A DNA stretch of 64,000 bases from Flavobacterium circumlabens (GCF_004345565.1 NZ_SLWA01000008.1:186001-250000), one strand, 5' to 3'. Positions 53,821 to 62,515 are shown, numbered from the stretch's first letter. A program made the numbers and translations. Notes: a model not told the origin generated them from the sequence alone.

Positions 53821-54546
53821 ATGAATGATTGTATTGTCATAATTCCCACTTATAACGAAATAGAAAACATAGAAAGTATAGTTAGAGCTGTACTTTCTCA
53901 ACATAAACCTTTTCATCTTTTAATAATTGATGATAATTCTCCGGATCACACTGCTAATAAAGTAATTGCATTACAGGAGGAATTTCCGGAAAGATTGTTT
54001 TTAGAAATAAGAGCTAAAAAATCCGGTTTGGGAACAGCTTATGTTCATGGTTTTAAATGGGCTTTAGAACGAAAATACGATTTCATTTTTGAGATGGATG
54101 CCGATTTTTCCCATAATCCAAATGATCTTGAAAAATTGTTCGATGCCTGTCACTTCGGAGGTGCCGATTTAGCAATCGGATCACGTTATGTAACCGGCGT
54201 AAATGTTGTAAATTGGCCATTAAGCCGCGTTCTGATGTCTTATTTTGCTTCGGTTTACGTAAAATTCATTACCGGAATGAAAATTCATGATGCGACCGCA
54301 GGTTTCGTCTGTTATAAAAGAGAAGTCCTGGAGAAGATCAACCTCAATAAAATTAAATTTGTTGGCTATGCTTTTCAAATCGAAATGAAATACAGAACGT
54401 ATTGCGGTAAATTTGAAATCTCCGAGGTTCCGATTATTTTTACGGATCGCACCAAAGGAGTTTCGAAAATGAGTAATGCTATTATTAAAGAAGCGATTCT
54501 GGGTGTAATAGCACTTCGATTGAAAAAATTATTCAATACCTTATAA
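53821..54546 (+). CDS. Polyprenol monophosphomannose synthase-like glycosyltransferase (GT2)
   Basis: 241 residues from the ATG at 53821 (the 6 codons upstream from a GTG are unlikely). GT-A fold: VIIPTYNEIENIE, LLIIDDNSPDHTA (DD), EMDADFSHNP (DxD region) and GSRYVTGVNVVNWPLSR, the signature of dolichol-phosphate mannosyltransferase relatives. It has no C-terminal membrane helices. Probably transfers mannose to a polyprenyl phosphate at the inner membrane. It is 13 bases before pyrC. Confidence 0.92.
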   Translation: MNDCIVIIPTYNEIENIESIVRAVLSQHKPFHLLIIDDNSPDHTANKVIALQEEFPERLFLEIRAKKSGLGTAYVHGFKWALERKYDFIFEMDADFSHNPNDLEKLFDACHFGGADLAIGSRYVTGVNVVNWPLSRVLMSYFASVYVKFITGMKIHDATAGFVCYKREVLEKINLNKIKFVGYAFQIEMKYRTYCGKFEISEVPIIFTDRTKGVSKMSNAIIKEAILGVIALRLKKLFNTL

Positions 54547-54559
54547 AAAAGCTACCGTC

Positions 54560-55900
54560 ATGAATAGAATTTTAATAAAGAACGCTAAAATTGTAAACGA
54601 AGGATCAATTTTTGAAGGCGATGTATTGATTGAAAATGACTTAATTGTTGAAATTTCAGATAGTATCAGCTTAAAAACATCCGATTGTAAAGTAATTGAT
54701 GCCGAAGGGAATTACTTAATCCCTGGTGCTATTGATGATCAGGTGCATTTCAGGGAGCCGGGATTAACGCATAAGGGTGATATTGAATCAGAATCCAGAG
54801 CAGCTGTTGCCGGAGGAATCACTTCTTTTATCGAGCAGCCTAATACGGTGCCTAATGCCGTTACCCAGGAAATTTTAGAAGATAAATACCAAATTGCAGC
54901 CGTAAAATCATTTGCGAATTATTCGTTTATGATGGGGGCAACCAATGATAATTTAGAAGAAGTTCTAAAAACGAATCCCAGGAATGTTGCGGGAATCAAA
55001 ATCTTTTTAGGTTCTTCAACCGGAAATATGCTGGTGGATAACGAAGCGACTTTAGAAAAAATATTTTCAAGTACGCCTATGTTAATTGCGGTACACTGCG
55101 AAGACGAAACGACTATCCGTAATAATCTGGCTTTGTTTAAAGAGCAATATGGTGATGATGTTCCTGTAACGGCACATCATTTAATCAGAAGCACGGAAGC
55201 GTGTTATATTTCATCTTCCAAAGCAGTGGCGCTGGCTAAAAAGACGGGTGCCCGTCTGCATATTTTTCATCTTTCTACTGCGAAAGAAATGGAGTTGTTT
55301 ACGAATAAAATTCCATTAGAGGATAAAAAAATTACCGCTGAGGTTTGTGTGCATCATCTTTGGTTTACGGATGAAGATTACAAGACCAAAGGAAATTTCA
55401 TTAAATGGAATCCGGCCGTTAAAACGGCAAGTGACAGAAAAGCACTTTGGGACGCTTTGAATGATGGCCGTATTGATGTAATTGCTACAGATCACGCGCC
55501 GCATACCAAAGAAGAAAAGAAACAATCTTACCTAAATGCTCCGTCCGGCGGGCCATTGGTGCAGCATGCTGTTGTAGCCATGTTTGAAGCGCATCACCAG
55601 GGTAAAATTTCAATTGAAAAAATCGTGGAGAAAATGTGCCATAATCCGGCTAAGATTTTCAAAATCGAAAAGCGAGGTTTTATTAAAGAAGGTTATTTTG
55701 CTGATTTGGTTATCGTAAATCCAAGCTTACCGTGGAGTGTTAATCCGGATAATATTTTATCAAAATGCGGATGGTCTCCATTTGAAGGTTTTGCTTTCAG
55801 ATCCAGAATCACGCATACTTTTGTAAATGGAGAATTGGTTTACAATAACTTTAAGGTAAAAGATATTCGTAACGGAAAGAGATTATTGTTCGATAGATAA
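54560..55900 (+). CDS. pyrC: Dihydroorotase
   Basis: 446 residues. Metal site DDQVHFREPGLTHKGDIESES, the GGITSFIEQPNTVPNA loop, Lys in GIKIFLGSSTGNM, HCEDE, HIFHLST and DHAPHTKEEK, all in the order of class I dihydroorotases. Converts carbamoyl-aspartate to dihydroorotate in pyrimidine synthesis. The active Lys and Asp are present, so it is a true enzyme and not an inactive AtcB-type partner. Confidence 0.94.
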   Translation: MNRILIKNAKIVNEGSIFEGDVLIENDLIVEISDSISLKTSDCKVIDAEGNYLIPGAIDDQVHFREPGLTHKGDIESESRAAVAGGITSFIEQPNTVPNAVTQEILEDKYQIAAVKSFANYSFMMGATNDNLEEVLKTNPRNVAGIKIFLGSSTGNMLVDNEATLEKIFSSTPMLIAVHCEDETTIRNNLALFKEQYGDDVPVTAHHLIRSTEACYISSSKAVALAKKTGARLHIFHLSTAKEMELFTNKIPLEDKKITAEVCVHHLWFTDEDYKTKGNFIKWNPAVKTASDRKALWDALNDGRIDVIATDHAPHTKEEKKQSYLNAPSGGPLVQHAVVAMFEAHHQGKISIEKIVEKMCHNPAKIFKIEKRGFIKEGYFADLVIVNPSLPWSVNPDNILSKCGWSPFEGFAFRSRITHTFVNGELVYNNFKVKDIRNGKRLLFDR

Positions 55901-55912
55901 AAAAAAGCACAG

Positions 55913-56401
55913 ATGAAGAATTTTGTATGTATAGTATTGGTTTTGTTTCTTTCTGTAAGTTGTAAAAAAGAGTTGGTAAAACAGCCCAAACGACTTATTG
56001 AGAAAGGAAAGATGATTGATATCATGTATGATTTGTCTCTTCTGGATGCTATTAAATATCAAAATCCGTTATCATTGGATTCAAGTGATACAAGTCAAAA
56101 AAGATTTGTTTTGCAGAAATACAAAGTCGACAGTCTGCAGTTTGCACAAAGCAATATTTATTATGCCGCTGATTACGAAGGTTATAAAGATATGTTTGAT
56201 GAAATTGCCAAACGATTGGAGAAAAATCAAAGAGCGGCAGATTCATTATCTAAAATCGATGAGAAAAAAGCGGCCAAAGCTAAAAAAGAGAAGGAAAAAA
56301 TCTCAGGGCAAGCTCCTCAAATAGACAGAACAAAATTGGTGAAGGTCAATGTTGATTCGATCAGAAGGACAATGCAAATGAAAAAGGCAATTCAAAAGTA
56401 A
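55913..56401 (+). CDS. DUF4296 lipoprotein
   Basis: 162 residues. Lipoprotein signal peptide with the lipid Cys at SVSCKKEL, then KMIDIMYDLSLLDAIKYQ and YKVDSLQFAQSNIYYAADYEGY, the DUF4296 core, followed by a strongly charged helical tail (KKAAKAKKEKEKISGQ). Usually follows pyrC in Flavobacteriia, as here with 12 bases between. Function unknown. Confidence 0.87.
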   Translation: MKNFVCIVLVLFLSVSCKKELVKQPKRLIEKGKMIDIMYDLSLLDAIKYQNPLSLDSSDTSQKRFVLQKYKVDSLQFAQSNIYYAADYEGYKDMFDEIAKRLEKNQRAADSLSKIDEKKAAKAKKEKEKISGQAPQIDRTKLVKVNVDSIRRTMQMKKAIQK

Positions 56402-56405
56402 TAGC

Positions 56406-57407
56406 TTATAATTTTGAAACGTCTCTTACATACTGATGTACATCTAAAAAAACCGTTCCCAGAGCGGTTTTTATTTTTTGGTTAGAATACAAATTTTTAG
56501 AATAAGAAGCTTTTGCAGTGGCTTTGGTAATTCTTCTCTTTTGAAAGAACAAAGTCGAAAAAATTCCATCAGCAATCCACGCAAAATTTAATAGAAAAGG
56601 CTTGGCATGAATGCCTGGTCTTTTTACTTTCAGGGTATCGGCGATTGTATTGAGGATATCGCGGAATACTATATTTTCTGCAATCAGTGTAAAACGTTCA
56701 TTTTTTATATCACTTTTCATTAATTCAAAAGCAATTTTCACGACGTCATTTACGCTTATGAATCCGGTACTTCCAAGTGTGTAGAAGGAAAGGCCGTTAG
56801 CTACTCTTACATAAAATTCAGCACTGCCCTGTTCGCAGGTTTTTGTTTTCGGAATAGGGCCCAAAATTACTCCCGGATTTATAATAATGACATCTAAACC
56901 TTCCTGCAGTCCTCTCCAGACTTCCATTTCCGCACCATATTTAGAAATGGCATAATCACTATGTGGTTTTTCAGGATTCCATTCGGTTTCTTCTGTTATA
57001 ATGGTTTCGTGGGGAGCCAAATCTCCTAAAGCAGCAATCGAACTCACAAAACAGAATTTTTTTACTTGCTTTGCGATAGAAAAGTTAACCAGATTGGCTG
57101 TTCCTTCAATATTGGTTTTTCTTAATTTATCTTCGTCCTTGGGATCAAGCGAAATAAATGCAGCGCAATGATAAACATATTCAATACCTGTAAAAGCAAT
57201 TTCCAGAGTAGGAACATCAAGAATGTCAGCTTCCAGCCATTCGATTTTTTCAAATAGATCAGCCTTTTTATATAATTCAAAGACTAATCTTGTTTTCCGG
57301 ATGTTATTCTGATTTCTGTAAATCGCCCTCACCGTTTCTCCATTTTCAATCAAATGAAGTAATAAATGCGAGCCGACTAAACCTGTTCCTCCTGTAACTA
57401 ATACCAT
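56406..57407 (-). CDS. NAD-dependent epimerase/dehydratase family protein
   Basis: 333 residues from the ATG at 57407. Rossmann motif MVLVTGGTGLVGSHLLLHL, then CAAFISLDP, the catalytic Ser/Tyr/Lys pattern (SSIAAL; HSDYAISKYGAE with YxxxK) and INPGVILGPI. Extended SDR, close to the dihydroflavonol reductase/3-beta-HSD group. The substrate cannot be told. It converges with the DUF4296 gene, with only 4 bases between stops. Confidence 0.88.
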   Translation of the reverse strand: MVLVTGGTGLVGSHLLLHLIENGETVRAIYRNQNNIRKTRLVFELYKKADLFEKIEWLEADILDVPTLEIAFTGIEYVYHCAAFISLDPKDEDKLRKTNIEGTANLVNFSIAKQVKKFCFVSSIAALGDLAPHETIITEETEWNPEKPHSDYAISKYGAEMEVWRGLQEGLDVIIINPGVILGPIPKTKTCEQGSAEFYVRVANGLSFYTLGSTGFISVNDVVKIAFELMKSDIKNERFTLIAENIVFRDILNTIADTLKVKRPGIHAKPFLLNFAWIADGIFSTLFFQKRRITKATAKASYSKNLYSNQKIKTALGTVFLDVHQYVRDVSKL

Positions 57408-57562
57408 TTTGTAAAGATAACTTTTTTGGTTTAAAGCAGCAAAGAGACAAAGGTTCAAAGTTACAAAGGTTTTATTTTGCTGTCAGCAATCAAAATTTTC
57501 TCTTTTTTGTTTAGAATTTTGATGTTGAAATTGCTTTTTGATACTGATATTGAAATTGCTTT

Positions 57563-57593
57563 TTGCCATTGCCATTGCCATTGATTATATTTG
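57563..57593 (+). promoter_or_regulatory. Bacteroidetes-type promoter of tyrS
   Basis: TTG at 57563-57565, 20-base spacer (GCCATT tandem repeats) and TATATTTG at 57586-57593, matching -33 TTG / -7 TAnnTTTG. The spacer consists of GCCATT repeated three times, so its length could change by 6 bases. tyrS starts at 57612. Confidence 0.6.
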
Positions 57594-57611
57594 CACAAAT
57601 TATTTAAAAAA

Positions 57612-58907
57612 ATGAAAAATCTAGTTGAAGAATTAAAATGGCGCGGGTTATATCACGACAGTATGCCTGGAACGGAAGAACAATTACTGAAAGAAGTAAC
57701 AACAGCGTATATTGGTTTTGATCCAACAGCAGATTCACTTCATATTGGAAGCATGGTTCAGATTATTTTACTGGTTCATTTAAAGAATTTTGGCCACCAG
57801 CCGATCGCTTTGGTTGGAGGTGCAACCGGAATGATTGGTGATCCGTCTGGTAAATCAGATGAAAGAAATTTATTAAACGAAGAAACCCTCGCTAAAAATG
57901 TAGCCGGAATAAAAAGTGTTTTGTCTCGTTTTCTGGACTTTAATTCGACCGATAAAAATGCTCCGGTAATGGTGAATAACTACGATTGGATGAAAGAATT
58001 TTCGTTTATTGATTTTGCGCGCGAAGTTGGAAAACGTATTACCGTGAATTACATGATGGCGAAAGATTCTGTAAAAAAGAGACTGAGCGGAGAAGGAGAG
58101 GGAATGTCTTTTACCGAATTTACCTATCAGTTAATTCAGGGATACGATTTTTATCATTTATATAAAAACAACAATTGTATTCTGCAAATGGGAGGTTCTG
58201 ATCAATGGGGGAATATTACCACCGGTACAGAATTAGTTCGCAGAATGGGAGGAGAAAGTTCAAAAGCTTTTGCCTTGACAACTCCTTTGATTACAAAAGC
58301 AGACGGCTCTAAATTCGGAAAATCTGAAGGAGGAAACGTTTGGCTGGATGCTGATAAAACTTCAGTTTATAAATTTTACCAGTTTTGGGTAAATGCTACA
58401 GATGTTGATGCTGAAAAATATATAAAGATTTTTACTTTCTTAGAAAAGGAAGAAATCGACACTTTGATTGAAGAGCATAAAGCCGCTCCTCATTTGAGAG
58501 TTTTACAAAAGAAACTGGCGGAAGAAATTACAATCTTCGTTCACAGTAAAGAAGAATTGGAAAAAGCGATTCAGGCATCAAATATCCTGTTTGGAAATTC
58601 AACTGCGGATGATTTAAAACAATTGGACGAAGCGACTTTTTTAGAAGTTTTTGACGGAGTTCCACAAGCTGAAATTGCAAAAGCAGATTTAGAAAACGGA
58701 TTGGATATCGTCACGGTTTTAAACGAAAAAACAGGTTTCTTTAAATCAAACGGAGAAGCAAGACGTGCTTTGACGGCAAATTCAATTTCGGTAAACAGAG
58801 AGAAAATCAAAGAGGATTTTGTGCTGACGGCAAATGATTTAATCAACAATCAGTTTGTGCTGCTGCAAAGTGGTAGGAGAAATTATTTTGTGTTGAGGAT
58901 TGTTTAG
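57612..58907 (+). CDS. tyrS: Tyrosine-tRNA ligase
   Basis: 431 residues from the ATG at 57612. Class I HIGH-type motif in PTADSLHIGSM, tyrosine pocket YDFYHLY and MGGSDQWGNI, KMSKS-like KFGKS and a C-terminal S4-like RNA-binding domain (FFKSNGEARRALTANSISVNREKI). Charges tRNA-Tyr. Confidence 0.97.
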   Translation: MKNLVEELKWRGLYHDSMPGTEEQLLKEVTTAYIGFDPTADSLHIGSMVQIILLVHLKNFGHQPIALVGGATGMIGDPSGKSDERNLLNEETLAKNVAGIKSVLSRFLDFNSTDKNAPVMVNNYDWMKEFSFIDFAREVGKRITVNYMMAKDSVKKRLSGEGEGMSFTEFTYQLIQGYDFYHLYKNNNCILQMGGSDQWGNITTGTELVRRMGGESSKAFALTTPLITKADGSKFGKSEGGNVWLDADKTSVYKFYQFWVNATDVDAEKYIKIFTFLEKEEIDTLIEEHKAAPHLRVLQKKLAEEITIFVHSKEELEKAIQASNILFGNSTADDLKQLDEATFLEVFDGVPQAEIAKADLENGLDIVTVLNEKTGFFKSNGEARRALTANSISVNREKIKEDFVLTANDLINNQFVLLQSGRRNYFVLRIV

Positions 58908-58982
58908 TTTTTTAATCGGTTAATTGTTTAATAGGATTTAAAAGACAATTAGACGTTGTTGACACTGCATTTAGGTAACAGC

Positions 58983-59043
58983 CGAGAATATCAGAATTAT
59001 AAAATGTCCCAATGCTTCGAAAGAGCGTTGGGATTTTTTTTGA
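58983..59043. repeat. Degenerate direct repeat, left copy (also tyrS terminator)
   Basis: About 62 bases that align with 59532-59591 at roughly 80% with small indels (shared words GAATATC, GAATTAT, CTTCGAAAGA, TTGGGATTTTTTTTG). The right copy codes for the C-terminal residues NPNNSFEVLGRFDNSDIRG of the LuxE-like gene on the other strand; the left copy lost the frame. The segment between copies holds the 115-residue membrane protein gene. Confidence 0.8.
59007..59040 (+). terminator. Terminator of tyrS
   Basis: Stem TCCCAATGCT/AGCGTTGGGA, loop TCGAAAG, then eight Ts. It lies within the left degenerate repeat, 100 bases after tyrS. The corresponding hairpin in the right copy sits within the coding end of the LuxE-like gene. 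Confidence 0.8.
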
Positions 59044-59097
59044 TTAGAACTGAATAAGTTTTTTATTTACTAAGTTTATCCCCTAAAACTAAAACAA

Positions 59098-59445
59098 ATG
59101 ATTGGAATATTATTTCTTTATTGGATTTGGAAGGCATTCAGCAATCTGGCTATTGAATACAATAAAAACAAATGGAAATATTTTTTTATTGGATTAGGTT
59201 CGTATTTTGGTGCTAATTTTTTGGCGGCACTACTTTATGTTTTCGGGCTTGCAATTGTTTATGGAATCGAGTCATTAGATGATGATAGTAATTATAATTC
59301 AAGTTTGGATTTTATTTGTGCAATAGTGGGAGGATTTGGATGCTATGGTATTTATAAATATCTGGAAAAGAAGAATAAAAAAGAAAAAGAGCTTTTGAAT
59401 CAAGATGAAATAGAAAGTATTGGTATTGCAGTTGATGAAAATTAA
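59098..59445 (+). CDS. Small membrane protein, unknown function
   Basis: 115 residues with membrane helices at about 1-18, 28-53 and 68-86 (ILFLYWIWKAFSNLAI; YFFIGLGSYFGANFLAALLYVFGLAIVYG; DFICAIVGGFGCYGIYKYL) and a charged C-terminal tail (EKKNKKEKELLNQDEIE). It sits in the segment bracketed by the degenerate direct repeats, so it may be a later arrival. No family recognised. Confidence 0.7.
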   Translation: MIGILFLYWIWKAFSNLAIEYNKNKWKYFFIGLGSYFGANFLAALLYVFGLAIVYGIESLDDDSNYNSSLDFICAIVGGFGCYGIYKYLEKKNKKEKELLNQDEIESIGIAVDEN

Positions 59446-59506
59446 AAACAATTCTTTTTTTGGAAGTTTTTAGGTTAACCAATGAAACAAATCAACGATT
59501 AAACTT

Positions 59507-60487
59507 TTATAAAACCATCAAGTTGCACCCTCGAATATCCGAATTATCAAAACGTCCCAGTACTTCGAAAGAATTGTTGGGATTTTTTTTGCCTAAGTCT
59601 TGTGTAGCGATAAAAGAACACGAATTGATATTGGCTAAATCAATTACGTTGATTCCGCCGGTTTTTCCATCTTTTACGTAAGTGAGCGCATCTTCCGGAT
59701 CCCGGATCAGGATATTCATCCAGGAAGGACATTCAAAAACGCCTTCTCCTAAAGAATAGGCTTGTCCTAAAAGCTCTGTCATTCCGTATTCAGAATGAAT
59801 GGCCTGAACCCCAAAGCCTTTGCAAAGCTGCTCGTGTAATTCCTCCCGGATCATTTCCTTACGTTTGCCTTTCATCCCTCCGGTTTCCATAATAATGGTG
59901 TTTTGAAGTTGAAACTGATGTTTTTCGATTAAGTCCAATAAGGCATAAGTAACGCCAATCAGAATAGTATTTTGGCCTGATTGGTCTAATTCAGTAAGCT
60001 TTTGGATAAGTTCATCGTGGTTGTGTAAATAAAACCCGCTTTCAGGCTGATTGGATAGTTTTATCAGGTCTTCGACCATGTAGATTAACGATGAGCCTTC
60101 GCGTTCGAGATAAGACGGCAAAAGGGCTAAAACAACGTAATCCTCAATATTGCCGTAAAACTGAGAAAATCCTTTTCGGTAGCTTTCTTCATATAATGAA
60201 ACCTCAGTTACCAAATGTCTGCTAGTGATCATTCCGGTGGTACCGCTGCTGGTAAAAGTAACCTCGGCTGGATTTGTATTAGAAACCACATTGTGGCTTT
60301 TAAAAAACTGGATAGGCAAAAATGGAATTTGCTGTATTGATTTTATCTGTTGTGGGTTTACTTTTAAGAAATCACAAAAATCACGATATACTTTATTATT
60401 CTCATGCTGAAAACGAAACACTTTTAGTGCTGTTTTTTCAAATTGTTTCTGACCTGAAATGGTAAATATATCGTTGGCTGTAATCAA
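59507..60487 (-). CDS. LuxE-like acyl-protein synthetase/acyl transferase
   Basis: 326 residues. Adenylating (ANL/LuxE-type) motif VTFTSSGTTGMITSRH, then METGGMKG and AIHSEYGMTELLGQAYS, which fits the acyl-adenylate pocket. A C-terminal SFIATQDLGKK...GRFDNSDIRGC replaces the usual A8 region. The family activates fatty acids or transfers acyl groups, for example in lipid or secondary metabolite pathways; the role here is unknown. The stop is at 59507; a decayed copy of its last codons remains after tyrS. Confidence 0.82.
   Translation of the reverse strand: MITANDIFTISGQKQFEKTALKVFRFQHENNKVYRDFCDFLKVNPQQIKSIQQIPFLPIQFFKSHNVVSNTNPAEVTFTSSGTTGMITSRHLVTEVSLYEESYRKGFSQFYGNIEDYVVLALLPSYLEREGSSLIYMVEDLIKLSNQPESGFYLHNHDELIQKLTELDQSGQNTILIGVTYALLDLIEKHQFQLQNTIIMETGGMKGKRKEMIREELHEQLCKGFGVQAIHSEYGMTELLGQAYSLGEGVFECPSWMNILIRDPEDALTYVKDGKTGGINVIDLANINSCSFIATQDLGKKNPNNSFEVLGRFDNSDIRGCNLMVL
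59532..59591. repeat. Degenerate direct repeat, right copy
   Basis: Same-orientation copy of 58983-59043, located inside the 3' coding end of the LuxE-like gene. The two copies bracket about 490 bases. Confidence 0.8.
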
Positions 60488-60500
60488 AACTTTTTTTGTG

Positions 60501-60508
60501 CAAAGGTA
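60501..60508 (-). promoter_or_regulatory. Candidate -7 element for the LuxE-like gene
   Basis: Leftward TACCTTTG, 14 bases before the start at 60487. Fits TAnnTTTG. No clear -33 partner. Confidence 0.4.
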
Positions 60509-60529
60509 ATTATAATTGTAAATAGTTTG

Positions 60530-60636
60530 CAGTTTTCAGTCATGGTTTTCAGTCATGGTTTGCGGTTACAGTTTTCAGTCTCAGTTTTTAGTCCTGGTCC
60601 GCATTTCACTGAAAACTGCGACTGAAAACTGAAAAC
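60530..60636. repeat. CAGTTTTCAGT tandem and inverted repeat
   Basis: Multiple CAGTTTTCAGT, TCATGG and CAGTTTTTAGT words followed by the mirror ACTGAAAACTGCGACTGAAAACTGAAAAC. The unit is also found, in reworked form, inside leuS near 47971-48003. The whole lies between the LuxE-like gene and the T9SS gene. Confidence 0.7.
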
Positions 60637-60639
60637 TAC

Positions 60640-60676
60640 AAAAAAAGGCTCCAATGTTCATTGGAGCCTTTTTTTG
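60640..60676. terminator. Terminator between divergent and leftward units
   Basis: 17-bp stem AAAAAAAGGCTCCAATG/CATTGGAGCCTTTTTTT with a short TT loop region. It lies just past the stop of the leftward T9SS-domain gene and can end it. Confidence 0.9.
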
Positions 60677-60681
60677 TAGTA

Positions 60682-61020
60682 CTATCGAATAATCAGCTTT
60701 CGCGTTGCGGTAGCATTATCTTCGCTAATTTTTATGATGTAAACGCCGGGAGCTAAATCAGCGACATTTAATTCTTTTGAAGTCAGATGGGTCTGAATCA
60801 CTTTTTTGCCTAAGAGATCAAACACAATAATTTCCTTCTCTAAATCGTTCTTAGAGGAGATATATACTTTACCATTTAAAACCGGGTTAGGATACAGGCT
60901 TAGTCCCTCTATAGTATTTCCATCCTGAGGTCTTGACGTTTGTTTACTGTCTTGTGCTGAAGCACTTACGGTAAAGAAAAAAGCCATTAAGATTATAATA
61001 TAAAAGTAGTTTTTCACCAT
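60682..61020 (-). CDS. Stand-alone T9SS type A sorting domain protein
   Basis: 112 residues. Signal peptide (MVKNYFYIIILMAFFFTVSASAQ), a spacer of about 16 residues (DSKQTSRPQDGNTIEG) and then a complete type A C-terminal sorting domain: LSLYPNPVLNGKVYIS, IIVFDLLGKKVIQTHL, LAPGVYIIKISEDNATATRKLIIR. The sorting domain normally ends a large secreted cargo; here no cargo precedes it. It may be a secreted peptide, a T9SS regulator or a remnant. It lies downstream of the TonB receptor and lipoprotein genes, behind two terminators. Confidence 0.85.
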   Translation of the reverse strand: MVKNYFYIIILMAFFFTVSASAQDSKQTSRPQDGNTIEGLSLYPNPVLNGKVYISSKNDLEKEIIVFDLLGKKVIQTHLTSKELNVADLAPGVYIIKISEDNATATRKLIIR

Positions 61021-61075
61021 CGCATTTTTTTAGATAAGTAAATATACAAAAAAAATTACAAAAATGACGCCAAAA

Positions 61076-61105
61076 AAAAACATCCTAAAATTTTAGGATG
61101 TTTTT
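61076..61105. terminator. Perfect terminator hairpin upstream of the T9SS-domain gene
   Basis: 15-bp palindrome with no loop bases AAAAACATCCTAAAA/TTTTAGGATGTTTTT. For leftward reading it is followed by a T run and sits 55 bases before the T9SS gene start. Confidence 0.85.
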
Positions 61106-61257
61106 AACATTTTATATTAGAGCTATTTATAAACTAATTAATTGTTTATGATTTTGTTTCCTTTCTTCACCAAAAACTTACATTAAATAAAAAAACGATT
61201 ATTGAGTTGTATGAAAGTAGTCTTTATTATTGTTACCTGATTTTAGAAAAAGCAAAA

Positions 61258-61285
61258 AAAAACACTCTAAATTTAGAGTGTTTTT
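61258..61285. terminator. Terminator of the beta-helix lipoprotein gene
   Basis: 14-bp palindrome AAAAACACTCTAAA/TTTAGAGTGTTTTT, 21 bases past the leftward lipoprotein stop. It is similar in shape to the one at 61076-61105 but different in sequence. Confidence 0.85.
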
Positions 61286-61306
61286 AATATATTTTTTATT
61301 TCTGGA

Positions 61307-62515
61307 TTAGAATCCTGTAGACCAACCTGTTGCCCAAGATGGTTGTGCAACTCCACTTCCAGCTCCTGTAGCAGTAGCAGATTCGGTTAAGATAGCCGAT
61401 ACATCAGCACTTACTCCACTTGTAGCTGGAGCAACAGCAGTTTTCTTTCCTTTAGTTTTTACAGGTACATCAGTAACAAATAGTGTATTTGAAACTTTTA
61501 AAGCTGTTCCAACGAAAGCGATAGTTTCGTCGTTTTCAACATCGATACCAGTTGCCCAAGAGCTTAAAACTACGTTTGTAATGATTGCTTTAGTTCCTCT
61601 TCTTAATTTGATACCTTGGTTTTCAGCAAAGTTTGCAGTAGCAGCAGTACTTCCAGGGCCAACTAAAGTAATATTTGTGATAGTAGGGTTAGAAATTGGA
61701 GCAAAAGCATATCCAAATTCGAAGTTATCAGCTTCAATACCTCTATTTCCTTTTCCGAAATCTAATTTTCCGTACCAGTTTGTATTTGTACCTCTCCATC
61801 CTTCAGTCCAGTCAAATTGATCATCCTCGTTACCAATAGAGATCATGTTTGAAGTATTTACAGTTCCTCCGAAGAATTCAAATCCGTCATCAGCACCGTG
61901 GATAGCTTCAACGTAATCAACAGTAGTACCAGAACCAACTCCGAAGAAAGAAATTCCGTTGAATTCTTTTTCACTGTTAAAAGCAGCACCAGCATATTCT
62001 ATTCTTAAATATTTGATAGAACCAGAACTATCTGTATCATTTGCTCCACCATAAGTCAATTCAGCAACTTCTGAAACTGCTGTTGTAGTTTTACCATTAT
62101 CACGGTTTATAGATGCTTTTCCACAAATAACTAAACCACCCCAGTCTCCAGCAGCTTTAGTAGCTAGTCCAGATGTCATAACTACTGGTTTAGCAGCAGT
62201 ACCATTTACATTAATTTTTCCTCCTTGCGCAACAGCAATGTAAGCTTTAGTTCCACCTGTACCCTGAATAACTGTTCCTGCAGGAATAGTCAAAGTAGCT
62301 CCGTTATTTACTTGAATTTTTCCAGTAAGCTTGTATGTTTTACTAGCATCAAGTACTACTTCTCCATCAGTAATTACTCCGGTAAAATTGTCTGGATTTG
62401 CAACGAAAGAAGACTTTGGGTCATCAGAATTATTATCATTATCACTTGAACAGCTTGTAAATAAACCTGCAGATAAAGTAACAATTGCCATTAATTGTAC
62501 GATTGATTTTTTCAT
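61307..62515 (-). CDS. Surface lipoprotein with predicted beta-helix fold
   Basis: 402 residues. Lipoprotein signal with Cys in GLFTSCSSDNDNN, a LES-like acidic stretch after it (SSDNDNNSDDP), and a right-handed parallel beta-helix pattern (QVNNGATLTIPAGTVIQGTG, GKINVNGTAAKPVVMTSG, SIKYLRIEYAGAA, TVDYVEAIHGADDGFEFFGG, ITNITLVGPG, IKLRRGTKAIITNVVLSSW). Its position directly after the TonB receptor suggests a partner that binds the substrate at the surface. The ligand is unknown. Confidence 0.85.
   Translation of the reverse strand: MKKSIVQLMAIVTLSAGLFTSCSSDNDNNSDDPKSSFVANPDNFTGVITDGEVVLDASKTYKLTGKIQVNNGATLTIPAGTVIQGTGGTKAYIAVAQGGKINVNGTAAKPVVMTSGLATKAAGDWGGLVICGKASINRDNGKTTTAVSEVAELTYGGANDTDSSGSIKYLRIEYAGAAFNSEKEFNGISFFGVGSGTTVDYVEAIHGADDGFEFFGGTVNTSNMISIGNEDDQFDWTEGWRGTNTNWYGKLDFGKGNRGIEADNFEFGYAFAPISNPTITNITLVGPGSTAATANFAENQGIKLRRGTKAIITNVVLSSWATGIDVENDETIAFVGTALKVSNTLFVTDVPVKTKGKKTAVAPATSGVSADVSAILTESATATGAGSGVAQPSWATGWSTGF

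Noticed and set aside
55840..56025. 61-codon leftward frame between pyrC and DUF4296
   Set aside because: Antisense to both genes, with a composition that mirrors the forward codons.
60530..60640. CRISPR-like array in the CAGTTTTCAGT repeats
   Set aside because: Units are short, of uneven spacing and partly inverted; there are no unique spacers and no cas genes in the window.
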